41,635 bases of DNA from an uncultured Shinella sp. (GTDB lineage: Bacteria > Pseudomonadota > Alphaproteobacteria > Rhizobiales > Rhizobiaceae), in the NCBI RefSeq assembly GCF_946479415.1, contig NZ_CAMLFY010000031.1, forward strand, positions 1 through 41,635. The letters are read 5' to 3'. Position 1 is the first letter of the stretch. Each line of letters begins with the position of its first letter. Under the pieces are notes generated by a model. The model searched no databases. It had not been told where the DNA came from and was given only the letters and a program-made list of their open reading frames with translations. A program made the position numbers and the translations under genes. Below are positions 34,618 through 41,635 of the stretch, one piece after another.

Positions 34618-34714
34618 TGCAGTGTTCCTTTCGTTTCCGGCCGCTTCGCCCAGCCGGTCTATTCCTAAAACTCAAGTGTCGGTCTTTCCCGGCATTACGC
34701 CGCCGGGAAACCCG

Positions 34715-36046
34715 TCAGAAACTTTCCTTCAGCCACTGGCCCATGCGGGCTATGCGGCCGTTGCCACCCGTCAGCTGCGAGAGCATGCCGCCCTGCACAG
34801 CGTGTTCTTCCAGTTCCGCGACCTGCGGATAGATCATCAGGCCGACCGCCGTCGAAAAGGCCGGGCCTTTCGCCGCCGTCGGCAGGCCGGACACGCCGAG
34901 CGGGCGGCCGATGCGGACATTGCGGGCGAGAATGCGGCGGGCCGCTTCCGGCAGGCCCGTCAGCTGGCTGGCGCCGCCGGTCAAAACGATCCGCTTGCCG
35001 ACGATCGGCGAGAAGCCGGAACGCTGGATGCGGTCGCGAATGAGTTCGAGCGTCTCTTCGATACGAGCCCGCACGATGCGCGAGATGAGCGCGCGCGGCA
35101 CATGGGTCGGCTGGTCGCGGTCGTCCTCGCCGATCGGCGGGACGGTGAGGATGTCGCGCTCGTCGCCGGCGTTCGCCAGAGCGGAGCCGTGCACGACCTT
35201 CAGGCGCTCGGCATCTTCGATACGCGTCGAAAGGCCGCGGGCAAGGTCGGTGGTCACGTGGTGGCCGCCAAGCGAAACGGCGTCGGAATGCACCAGCTTG
35301 CCTTCGGCGAAGACGGAGATCGTCGTCGTGCCGCCGCCCATGTCGATGCAGGCGCAGCCGAGTTCGACTTCGTCGTCGACCAGAGCCGAAAGACCGCTGG
35401 CGTAAGGCGTGGCGACCATACCCTCGACCGAGAGGTGGGCGCGGTTGATGCAGAGTTCGAGGTTCTTGAGCGAGGTGCGCTCGGCCGTCAGCACATGCAT
35501 GTCGACGCCGAGAACGTCGCCGAACATGGAGAGCGGATCGCGGATGCCGCGCTCGCCGTCCAGCGAGAAGCCGGTCGGCAGCGAATGCAGGATGGCACGG
35601 TCCTGGCGCAGCGACTGCTGGCCGGCGACAGCGAGCACCTTGCGCAGGTCGTTGGCATCGACCTCCTGACCACCGAGATCGATAGTGGCGGTGTAGATGT
35701 CGCTCTGCAGGCGGCCTGCCGAGACGTTGACGATCAGGCTCTCGATGGTGAGGCCGGCCATGCGCTCAGCAGCATCGACGGCGAGACGCACGACGCTTTC
35801 GGCAGCATCGAGATCGGCGATGACGCCGTTCTTCACGCCGCGGGATTTCTGGTGGCCGATGCCGATGATCTCGACATTGTGCGTGCGGCCCGGAAGGATC
35901 TCGCTCTCGGCGCGCGGCGTCAGCCGGCCGATCATGCAGACGACCTTGGTGGAACCGATGTCGAGGACCGAAACGACGTGAGCCCGCTTGGAAGAAAGCG
36001 GCTTCAAGCGCGGCAGGCCGAAATGGGACGAACCGAAAATGCTCAT
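34715..36046 (-). CDS. ftsA: Cell division protein FtsA
   Basis: FtsA is the actin-like ATPase tethering FtsZ to the membrane. The 443-residue protein shows the phosphate-1 motif SVLDIGSTKVVCMIG near residues 22-36, phosphate-2 CIDMGGGTTTISVF near 214-227, the adenosine motif VLTGGASQLTGL near 355-366 and a C-terminal amphipathic helix (GRIARMGQWLKESF) for membrane binding. The start [10 protein letters not shown] overlaps the ftsQ stop in ATGA. An in-frame extension to 36286 lies wholly inside ftsQ and is rejected. Confidence 0.97.
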   Translation of the reverse strand: MSIFGSSHFGLPRLKPLSSKRAHVVSVLDIGSTKVVCMIGRLTPRAESEILPGRTHNVEIIGIGHQKSRGVKNGVIADLDAAESVVRLAVDAAERMAGLTIESLIVNVSAGRLQSDIYTATIDLGGQEVDANDLRKVLAVAGQQSLRQDRAILHSLPTGFSLDGERGIRDPLSMFGDVLGVDMHVLTAERTSLKNLELCINRAHLSVEGMVATPYASGLSALVDDEVELGCACIDMGGGTTTISVFAEGKLVHSDAVSLGGHHVTTDLARGLSTRIEDAERLKVVHGSALANAGDERDILTVPPIGEDDRDQPTHVPRALISRIVRARIEETLELIRDRIQRSGFSPIVGKRIVLTGGASQLTGLPEAARRILARNVRIGRPLGVSGLPTAAKGPAFSTAVGLMIYPQVAELEEHAVQGGMLSQLTGGNGRIARMGQWLKESF

Positions 36047-36963
36047 GTGCGCTTCGCTGCCTTCTTCAGGTCCTTTGCCCTCTGCTCGACCGCCTTGTTG
36101 CGGCGTTCGAGCGCCCCTTCCGTCAATTGAACCGTCGTGCGGTCTTCGAGACGCAGATCGACGGCTGCGATATCGCGCTCCAGAAGCTGCTCGCTCGCAT
36201 CGAGCGAGGCCAGCATGTCCATGGCGCGCGGCACATTGTGCTCCGGCAGCTTGACGACGATGCCGTTTTCGAGACGCAGGTCCCAACGGCGCCCGGCGAC
36301 CCGAATATAGGCTTTCACCCGCGACTTGAGCTCCGGCCAGCTGTCGAACTCGTCGGAAAAGCTTGCCGCCGCGGTTTCGGCATCGCGGCCGACGAACAGC
36401 GGCAGCGAAGAAAACTTGTTGTCGCGGAGCGGCGCGATCACGCTGCCGTTCTTCTCGATCAGCGACAGGTCGGTGCCGTGCTGCCAGATCGCGAAAGCTT
36501 GGCGTTCCTTAAGTGCGATCTCGATCGTGCCCGGATAGACCTTGCGAACCGACACGTCCTCGACCCAGGGCAGCTCGGTGAGCTTCTGGCGGGCTTCCTT
36601 GACGTCGAGGGCGACCAGCGAGGTCGTGCCGTCAAGGCCGAGACGCTCGAGAATGTCGATCTCGGAGGTTTCCCGGTTGCCCGAGACCTTCACGTCCTCG
36701 ATGGCAAAGCCGATCGCGGTGGTCGATGCCTGGGCGACATCCTGCGAATGGCCACCGAGCGACATACCATAGAGGCCCGTCGCACCGATGAAGACGGCCG
36801 TGGCAACGCTGCCGGTATGGCGCGGAATATTGATTCGGCCAGCCGCGAGGCTGACGAGGAAGCGAACGATGCGGCGCAGCGGACGCGGCAGCACGCGACC
36901 GGTCTCCGGCTCTGCGAGGCCTGCGGGACGAACCCTGCCCTTCTTGACGCTCAACGCAAACAC
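36043..36963 (-). CDS. ftsQ: Cell division protein FtsQ
   Basis: FtsQ is a bitopic division protein linking the Z-ring to FtsB/FtsL. The 306-residue protein has a basic cytoplasmic N-terminus, one membrane helix (about 49-70, [19 protein letters not shown]), a POTRA domain ([14 protein letters not shown]... near 85-160) and the FtsQ/DivIB beta domain. A GTG at 36961-36963 is chosen as start (MFALSVKKG) because GGAGG lies 7 nt upstream. An ATG 7 codons earlier has no such signal. Either way the gene overlaps the end of ddl, by 13 nt with the GTG. Confidence 0.93.
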   Translation of the reverse strand: MFALSVKKGRVRPAGLAEPETGRVLPRPLRRIVRFLVSLAAGRINIPRHTGSVATAVFIGATGLYGMSLGGHSQDVAQASTTAIGFAIEDVKVSGNRETSEIDILERLGLDGTTSLVALDVKEARQKLTELPWVEDVSVRKVYPGTIEIALKERQAFAIWQHGTDLSLIEKNGSVIAPLRDNKFSSLPLFVGRDAETAAASFSDEFDSWPELKSRVKAYIRVAGRRWDLRLENGIVVKLPEHNVPRAMDMLASLDASEQLLERDIAAVDLRLEDRTTVQLTEGALERRNKAVEQRAKDLKKAAKRT

Positions 36964-37877
36964 GACGCGTCCTCCACCATCCACTTCAAGAATTCACCAA
37001 AGGAATGGCCGGCATGATCGGCCATTTCGGGCACCAGGGAGGTGGGGGTCATACCCGGCTGGGTGTTGATTTCCAGCCAGATCAGCTCGCCATTCTCGGA
37101 GAAACGATCGTCGTAGCGGAAGTCGGAACGGCTGACGCCACGGCACCCGATCGCTTGATGCGCCTTGAGTGCGAGTGTTTGTACTTTTTGGTAAATATTT
37201 GGTGAAATCTGCGCCGGGATGACGTGTTTCGAACCACCTTTTACGTATTTGGAATCATAGTCGTAGAAGGCGTGGCCCTGCGGCACCACTTCGGTCACAC
37301 CAAGCGCCACGTCGCCCATGACGCCGCAGGTGAGTTCGCGGCCATAGACGTAGCGCTCGACCATGACGCTGTCGCCGTAGCGCCATTCCTGCGAAGTAAT
37401 GATCTGCGGGGGATGCGACTGGTCTTCCTTGACCATGACGACACCGAAGGACGAGCCCTCGCGCACCGGCTTCACCACATAAGGCGGCTTCATCGGGTGG
37501 CTGGAGGTGAATTCGAATCGGTTCATCAGCCGCTGTTCGGCGACCGGGATGCCGGCGGCCTTGGCGACGATCTTCGCCTGCGCCTTGTCCATGGCGAGCG
37601 CCGAAGCGAGCACGCCGGAATGGGTATAGGGAATTTCGAGATATTCGAGCACGCCCTGAATGGTGCCGTCCTCGCCGAAGGGGCCGTGCAGCGCATTGAA
37701 GGCGACGTCCGGCTTCAGTTCGGCAAGGACGCTGGCGACATCATGACCGACATCGACGCGGGTGACCTTGTAGCCCACGGCCTCGAGCGCATCCGCGCAG
37801 GCGTTGCCCGACGAAAGGCTCACCGGCCGTTCCGACGAAAAACCACCCATCAACATCGCGACGTGCTTGACGCTCAT
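36951..37877 (-). CDS. ddl: D-alanine--D-alanine ligase
   Basis: Ddl makes the D-Ala-D-Ala terminus of the cell-wall stem peptide. The 308-residue ATP-grasp enzyme has [17 protein letters not shown] near residues 8-24, [12 protein letters not shown] near 63-74, [13 protein letters not shown] near 133-145 and the metal-binding DFRYDD ... [16 protein letters not shown] near the C-terminus. The Tyr in the omega-loop region (FYDYDSKY) is kept, so ligation to D-Ala rather than D-Lac is expected. GAGGG precedes the start. It is the first gene of the division operon. Confidence 0.97.
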   Translation of the reverse strand: MSVKHVAMLMGGFSSERPVSLSSGNACADALEAVGYKVTRVDVGHDVASVLAELKPDVAFNALHGPFGEDGTIQGVLEYLEIPYTHSGVLASALAMDKAQAKIVAKAAGIPVAEQRLMNRFEFTSSHPMKPPYVVKPVREGSSFGVVMVKEDQSHPPQIITSQEWRYGDSVMVERYVYGRELTCGVMGDVALGVTEVVPQGHAFYDYDSKYVKGGSKHVIPAQISPNIYQKVQTLALKAHQAIGCRGVSRSDFRYDDRFSENGELIWLEINTQPGMTPTSLVPEMADHAGHSFGEFLKWMVEDASCLR

Positions 37878-38304
37878 GAAACCCTCAACTGAATACCGCA
37901 CACTGCCCCTCGTCGCTTGTGCGGACCTGATTTTGCTCCGGATCCGACTCGGGCGACCGAGATGGGACCACTAGAGCGGCATTAAGGTTAATGAAGCGTT
38001 TACTTTCGTTAACCTGACCCGCCGCGGGACGAATTTTCCTCATCCGAATCAAGCCCCGCTTCGATTCCTCTTCTGGAATCAGAGAGTTGGAACCGGCGCA
38101 AGAAAAACCAAAAAATTAGAGGATGCTGAGCAAGCGGCAACATGGCGGGAAGCCTTGGTAAATGCCGGGAAACCGGCGGAGACCGAAAAGTACGATTTTT
38201 CGCCTACAGACGACCTTTTATTGTTTCATCGACCGGACGGTTGACGTAATAGAACCCCGCTGCCTCCCAAGACGGCAAACAAGAAACATGAAAAGGCACC
38301 CACG
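37878..38304. promoter_or_regulatory. Divergent regulatory region ddl-ftsQA / MFS transporter, with GANTC cluster and CtrA-like site
   Basis: This 427-bp gap has no gene. Four GANTC sites, the target of the cell-cycle methylase CcrM, lie at 37946, 38046, 38063 and 38076, three of them within 35 bp. TTAA-N7-TTTAC at 37988-38003 differs by one base from the CtrA site TTAA-N7-TTAAC, and it sits in an inverted repeat AGGTTAA / TTAACCT (37985-37991 / 38009-38015). A small GCCGG/CCGGC hairpin lies at 38164-38177. Control of ddl-ftsQA by CtrA and methylation is inferred. Confidence 0.5.
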
Positions 38305-39609
38305 ATGAGTGACACACTCGCTTCCGGGTCGCCGACCGCAACGCATTCCAACCGTCCCGGACTGAACTCCCCGGCGCGCGTTCTTTTTGCAAGCCTGGTC
38401 GGAACGACCATCGAATTCTTCGATTTCTACGTTTACGCCACCGCCGCCGTGCTGGTCTTCCCGACGCTGTTCTTCCCGAACAACAATCCGACGACAGCGC
38501 TGCTCGCCTCCTTCGCGACCTTCTCGATCGCCTTCTTCGCCCGCCCGTTCGGCGCCATCGTCTTCGGACATTATGGCGACCGCATCGGCCGCAAGGCGAC
38601 GCTGGTGGCAGCACTCCTGACCATGGGCGTCTCGACCGTGATCATCGGTCTCCTGCCCTCCTACGAAAGCATTGGCGTGCTCGCGCCGCTACTCTTGGCG
38701 CTCTGCCGATTCGGCCAGGGCTTCGGTCTCGGCGGTGAATGGGGCGGCGCGGTGCTGCTCGCCACGGAAAACGCCCCTCCGGGCAAGCGCAGCTGGTACG
38801 GCATGTTCCCGCAGCTCGGCGCACCGGTCGGCCTGTTCCTCTCCTCCGGCATCTTCTGGCTGCTGCTGCACGTCATGTCGCAGGAAACGCTGCTCGCCTG
38901 GGGCTGGCGCATTCCCTTCGTCGCCTCGATCGTACTGATCGCCGTCGGCCTGTGGGTTCGCCTGTCGATCACCGAGACGCCGGCCTTCCAGAAGGCCATC
39001 GAGAAGCAGGAACGCGTGGATGTGCCCGTCGTGGAGCTCTTCCGCAACCACAAGCGTAGCCTCGTGCTCGGCACCTTCGTGGCGCTTGCCACCTTCGTGC
39101 TGTTCTACATCGGCTCGGCCTACCTGCTCTCCTACAACGTCAAGGTTCTCGGCATTCCCTTCGTCGAGGCGTTGGAAGTGCAGCTTCTGGGCTCGGTGCT
39201 CTTCGGCATCTTCATCCCGATCGCCGGCAAGCTCGCAGAGCGTTTCGGCCGCCGCGAAGTGCTGATCCTCACGACCGTCCTGATCGGCGTCTTCTCGTTC
39301 TTCCTGCCGGGCCTGATGACCGGCGGCGAAGCATCGATCTTCGTCTTCGTGATCTTCGCGATGGCGCTGATGGGCATGACCTACGGCCTGATCGGCACGG
39401 CGCTGGCCGCGCCCTTCCCGACGCGGGTGCGCTATACCGGCTCGTCGATCACCTTCAACTTCGCCGGCATCTTCGGCGCCTCGCTCGCGCCCTATATCGC
39501 GACCTGGCTGCAGGCGAATTACGGCATGACCTATGTCGGCTACTATCTCGGCATCGCCGCCGTGATCACGCTGGCCTGCATCCTGCTTTCGGGCAAGGAA
39601 GAGGTCTGA
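38305..39609 (+). CDS. MFS transporter, metabolite:H+ symporter (MHS) family
   Basis: The 434-residue protein has twelve membrane segments and the MFS motif A GHYGDRIGRKAT near residues 92-103. Other MHS-type stretches are TTIEFFDFYVYATAA near 34-48 and GQGFGLGGEWGGAVLLATE near 138-156. Relatives carry shikimate, proline/betaine, citrate or alpha-ketoglutarate; the substrate here is not readable. It is transcribed away from ddl, carries its own terminator and separates ddl from the aquaporin genes and murB. Confidence 0.93.
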   Translation: MSDTLASGSPTATHSNRPGLNSPARVLFASLVGTTIEFFDFYVYATAAVLVFPTLFFPNNNPTTALLASFATFSIAFFARPFGAIVFGHYGDRIGRKATLVAALLTMGVSTVIIGLLPSYESIGVLAPLLLALCRFGQGFGLGGEWGGAVLLATENAPPGKRSWYGMFPQLGAPVGLFLSSGIFWLLLHVMSQETLLAWGWRIPFVASIVLIAVGLWVRLSITETPAFQKAIEKQERVDVPVVELFRNHKRSLVLGTFVALATFVLFYIGSAYLLSYNVKVLGIPFVEALEVQLLGSVLFGIFIPIAGKLAERFGRREVLILTTVLIGVFSFFLPGLMTGGEASIFVFVIFAMALMGMTYGLIGTALAAPFPTRVRYTGSSITFNFAGIFGASLAPYIATWLQANYGMTYVGYYLGIAAVITLACILLSGKEEV

Positions 39610-39633
39610 GCTTTTCAAAAAGCCGCTTATCAA

Positions 39634-39667
39634 AAACCCGCCGTGTCGCCACGGCGGGTTTCTTTTT
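39634..39667. terminator. Bidirectional terminator between MFS and aquaporin genes
   Basis: AAACCCGCCGT (39634-39644) and ACGGCGGGTTT (39651-39661) form an 11-bp stem followed by CTTTTT on the plus strand. On the minus strand T residues also follow, so it can stop both convergent transcripts. Confidence 0.85.
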
Positions 39668-39679
39668 GCCCTGGAGCGA

Positions 39680-40366
39680 TCAGTCGTTTTCGCCGACGAT
39701 CTTCCAGATCACGCCGCCGATAACGGCGCCGACGATCGGGGCCACCCAGAACAGCCAGAGCTGCGAGAGCGCGGCCGTCTCGGCAAACAGCGCCACGCCC
39801 GTCGAGCGGGCCGGGTTTACCGAGGTGTTGGTGACCGGGATCGAGATGAGGTGGATCAGCGTCAGGCCGAGGCCGATGGCGATCGGCGCAAAGCCGACCG
39901 GTGCACGGCCATGGGTGGAGCCGAGGATGATGATGAGGAAGAACGCCGTCAGCACCACTTCGGCCACCAGCGCCGCCGTCAGCGAATAGCCGCCGGGCGA
40001 AAGCTCGCCGTAGCCGTTCGAGGCGAAGCCACCCGCTGCAAAGCCGGCCTTGCCGGAAGCGATAAGGTAGAGCACGGCAGCTGCTGCAACGGCACCGATA
40101 ACCTGCGCCACGATATAGGGCACGAGGCTGGAGGCCGGGAACTTTCCGGCAACCGTCAGGCCAACGGAGACGGCGGGGTTGAAGTGGCCGCCCGAAATGC
40201 CGCCGACCGTATAGGCCATGGTGAGAACCGTCAGGCCGAAGGCGAAAGAGACGCCGAGCAAGCCGATACCGACTTCCGGAAATGCGGCGGCCAGCACGGC
40301 ACTACCGCAACCGCCGAAGACGAGCCAGAACGTGCCGAGAAATTCGGCCGAAAGTTTTTTAAACAT
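39680..40366 (-). CDS. aqpZ: Aquaporin Z (water channel)
   Basis: The 228-residue protein has six membrane spans and both NPA motifs (HFNPAV near 61, VNPARS near 183). It is very close to E. coli AqpZ, including the stretch [18 protein letters not shown]. The selectivity filter is that of a water-specific channel: Phe43, His172, Thr181 and Arg187 (E. coli 43, 174, 183, 189). Its leader GGGGGCATTC is shared with the adjacent paralogue, showing that the duplication included the translation start region. It lies 121 nt downstream of that paralogue. Confidence 0.96.
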   Translation of the reverse strand: MFKKLSAEFLGTFWLVFGGCGSAVLAAAFPEVGIGLLGVSFAFGLTVLTMAYTVGGISGGHFNPAVSVGLTVAGKFPASSLVPYIVAQVIGAVAAAAVLYLIASGKAGFAAGGFASNGYGELSPGGYSLTAALVAEVVLTAFFLIIILGSTHGRAPVGFAPIAIGLGLTLIHLISIPVTNTSVNPARSTGVALFAETAALSQLWLFWVAPIVGAVIGGVIWKIVGEND

Positions 40367-40487
40367 GAATGCCCCCTGTCCAGGCCCCGCTGGAGCGAGG
40401 CCAGTCGCGCAACCATCGCGCGACTGTGGCTAGATTTCGCTAAACTTATCTGAATGAAGTCTGAACGAAACCAAATATTCGAAAATT

Positions 40488-41198
40488 CTAATTCGAAACA
40501 TGGATTTCTGCTGCATCCCCCTCGCCGATCGCCTTCCAGGCCAGCGTGCCGATGACGGCGCCGAGCATGGGCGCGAGCCAGAACAGCCAGAGCTGCGACA
40601 GGGCTGCCGTATCGGCAAAGAGTGCAAGGCCGGTCGAACGCGCCGGGTTCAGCGACGTGTTGGTAATCGGGATCGAGACGAGATTGATCGCCGTCAGGCT
40701 GAGGCCGATGGAAACGGGCGCAAAGCCGGCCGGCACACGCTCGTGAATGGAGCCGAGGATGACGAAGAGGAACAGCGCCATCAGCACCACCTCGGTCACC
40801 AGCGCCGCCATCAGCGAATAGCCACCCGGCGACAGATCACCGTAGCCATTCGCGCCAAACCCGCTGGGCACGAAACCGGCCTTGCCGGAGGCAACAAGAT
40901 AGAGCGTCACCGCAGCAGCCGCCGCGCCCGCAACCTGCGCCACGGCATAAGGCAGCACCTGGGCTGCAGGGAATTTTCCGGCGACGGCAAGGCCTAAGGA
41001 GACGGCCGGGTTCATATGGCCACCGGAAACGCCGCCGATCGCGTAGATCATCGCCATCAGCGCGATACCGGCGGAAAAGGAGATGCCGACGATGCCGATC
41101 CCGATCGCCGGAAAAGTCGCGGCCAATATGCCGCTTCCACTGCCGATGAAGATGAGCCAGAAGGTGCCGATGAATTCGGCGGTCAGTTTTTTGAACAA
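40488..41198 (-). CDS. AqpZ-like aquaporin paralogue with altered selectivity filter, TTG start
   Basis: The 236-residue protein aligns without gaps to the neighbouring AqpZ for the first 220 or so residues and keeps both NPA motifs (HMNPAV, LNPARS). Two of the four filter residues differ: position 43 is Ala instead of Phe and position 172 is Asn instead of His, while Thr181 and Arg187 remain. Removing both bulky residues should widen the pore, so small solutes such as glycerol, urea or peroxide may pass; this is inferred. TTG at 41198-41196 is taken as start because it replaces the ATG of the paralogue at the identical place after GGGGGCATTC. An ATG at 41237 would add 13 unrelated residues. 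Confidence 0.88.
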   Translation of the reverse strand: MFKKLTAEFIGTFWLIFIGSGSGILAATFPAIGIGIVGISFSAGIALMAMIYAIGGVSGGHMNPAVSLGLAVAGKFPAAQVLPYAVAQVAGAAAAAVTLYLVASGKAGFVPSGFGANGYGDLSPGGYSLMAALVTEVVLMALFLFVILGSIHERVPAGFAPVSIGLSLTAINLVSIPITNTSLNPARSTGLALFADTAALSQLWLFWLAPMLGAVIGTLAWKAIGEGDAAEIHVSN

Positions 41199-41341
41199 GA
41201 ATGCCCCCACGCCCCGCAAAGCAGGGCCACGCGCCACGTCCGGCGCGCGATGTCACAAGTTTTGGATGGACTTGCCTGTGGGGGAGAGGGAGTGCGCGGC
41301 GCTTGAGGCGGCCCGGGAACTCCCCAGCAAGGGTAGACGGA
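41199..41341. other. Gap between murB and the aquaporin paralogue
   Basis: These 143 bases should hold the promoter for the two aquaporin genes, read leftward. Nothing specific could be assigned by eye beyond the shared ribosome-binding leader next to the TTG start. Confidence 0.3.
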
Positions 41342-41635
41342 TCAGGCCGTTGCTCGGCCCAAAAACTCCTTGACCTCATAGCCCGGCATGAAATTGCCGA
41401 GACGCTTGATTTCCCATTGCAGCAGGATGCCGGACTGCTCCAGCACGCGGCTGCGCACGGTTTCGCCGAGATATTCCAGCTCGTAGCCGGTCGCCTGCCC
41501 CGTATTGATCATGAAATTGCAGTGCATTGGCGACATCTGCGCGCCGCCGATCAGCATGCCGCGGCAGCCGGCCTCGTCGATGAGCTTCCAGGCCGAATGG
41601 CCCTCGGGATTCTTGAAGGTCGAGCCGCCGGTCTT
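41342..41635 (-). CDS. murB: UDP-N-acetylenolpyruvoylglucosamine reductase (partial, N-terminus outside window)
   Basis: About 97 C-terminal residues of MurB are visible. They begin [19 protein letters not shown], where the Ser of GSTFKNP is the proton donor in enolpyruvate reduction, and include the Glu of LQWEIKRLG, the second active-site residue. MurB makes UDP-MurNAc using FAD and NADPH. The gene starts beyond 41635. In most rhizobia murB lies close to ddl; here about 3.5 kb with a transporter and two aquaporins lie between. Confidence 0.95.
   Translation of the reverse strand, partial: KTGGSTFKNPEGHSAWKLIDEAGCRGMLIGGAQMSPMHCNFMINTGQATGYELEYLGETVRSRVLEQSGILLQWEIKRLGNFMPGYEVKEFLGRATA

Noticed and set aside
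32863..34668. 601-residue open frame opposite ftsZ, and similar long frames opposite ftsA, ligA and recN
   Set aside because: All mirror essential genes with intact catalytic motifs and have shadow-type composition.

Overview
The window is a GC-rich chromosomal stretch of an alphaproteobacterium, almost certainly a member of the Rhizobiaceae (Rhizobium/Agrobacterium/Shinella/Ensifer-like). The pointers are the rhizobial dcw/fts order (murB, ddl, ftsQ, ftsA, long-linker ftsZ, lpxC, bamD, recN, ligA), a RIME-type palindromic mosaic between recN and ligA, the paired TIGR02587/TIGR02588 genes, and a small RNA on the minus strand with the anti-Shine-Dalgarno loops of the alpha-r14/cuckoo type. Genus cannot be fixed from the sequence. 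Coding density is high, and no tRNA, rRNA, CRISPR array, prophage or intact insertion sequence was seen.

Region 1 (1-10804) is a divergent amino-sugar / peptidoglycan-sugar catabolic cluster. Leftward run murQ, a sugar-binding protein, two CUT1-type ABC permeases and a Gfo/Idh/MocA oxidoreductase cut by the window edge. Rightward run an N-acetylhexosamine-type kinase, a GntR/UTRA regulator, a SIS-SIS sugar-phosphate isomerase/deaminase without a glutaminase domain, nagA, an M19 dipeptidase and cutC. Together they outline a PTS-independent route: ABC import, intracellular phosphorylation, lactyl-ether cleavage (MurQ), deacetylation (NagA), deamination to fructose-6-P. Two near-identical 18-bp operator-like sites in opposite orientation sit just before murQ and the kinase gene. 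The ABC ATPase is not in the window.

Region 2 (10867-19876) holds creA, an mcp-cheW chemotaxis pair, a 52-residue small protein ahead of a SCO-family copper chaperone, prmA, the minus-strand sRNA (about 16061-16220), an unknown membrane-anchored protein, an M24 aminopeptidase P, and azlCD (branched-chain amino acid export).

Region 3 (19877-26526) holds a rhizobial palindrome, panCB (pantothenate), a DEAD-box helicase with a DbpA-type RNA-binding domain and a lysine-rich tail, the TIGR02587/TIGR02588 pair of unknown function, and a membrane-anchored M23 peptidase.

Region 4 (26513-41635), mostly leftward, is the cell envelope/division block. Between murB and ddl it is interrupted by an MHS-type MFS transporter and two tandem aquaporin genes. 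The second aquaporin has lost the Phe and His of the AqpZ water filter and appears to start at TTG. The region upstream of ddl carries four GANTC sites and a near-match to a CtrA site, consistent with cell-cycle control of ddl-ftsQ-ftsA.
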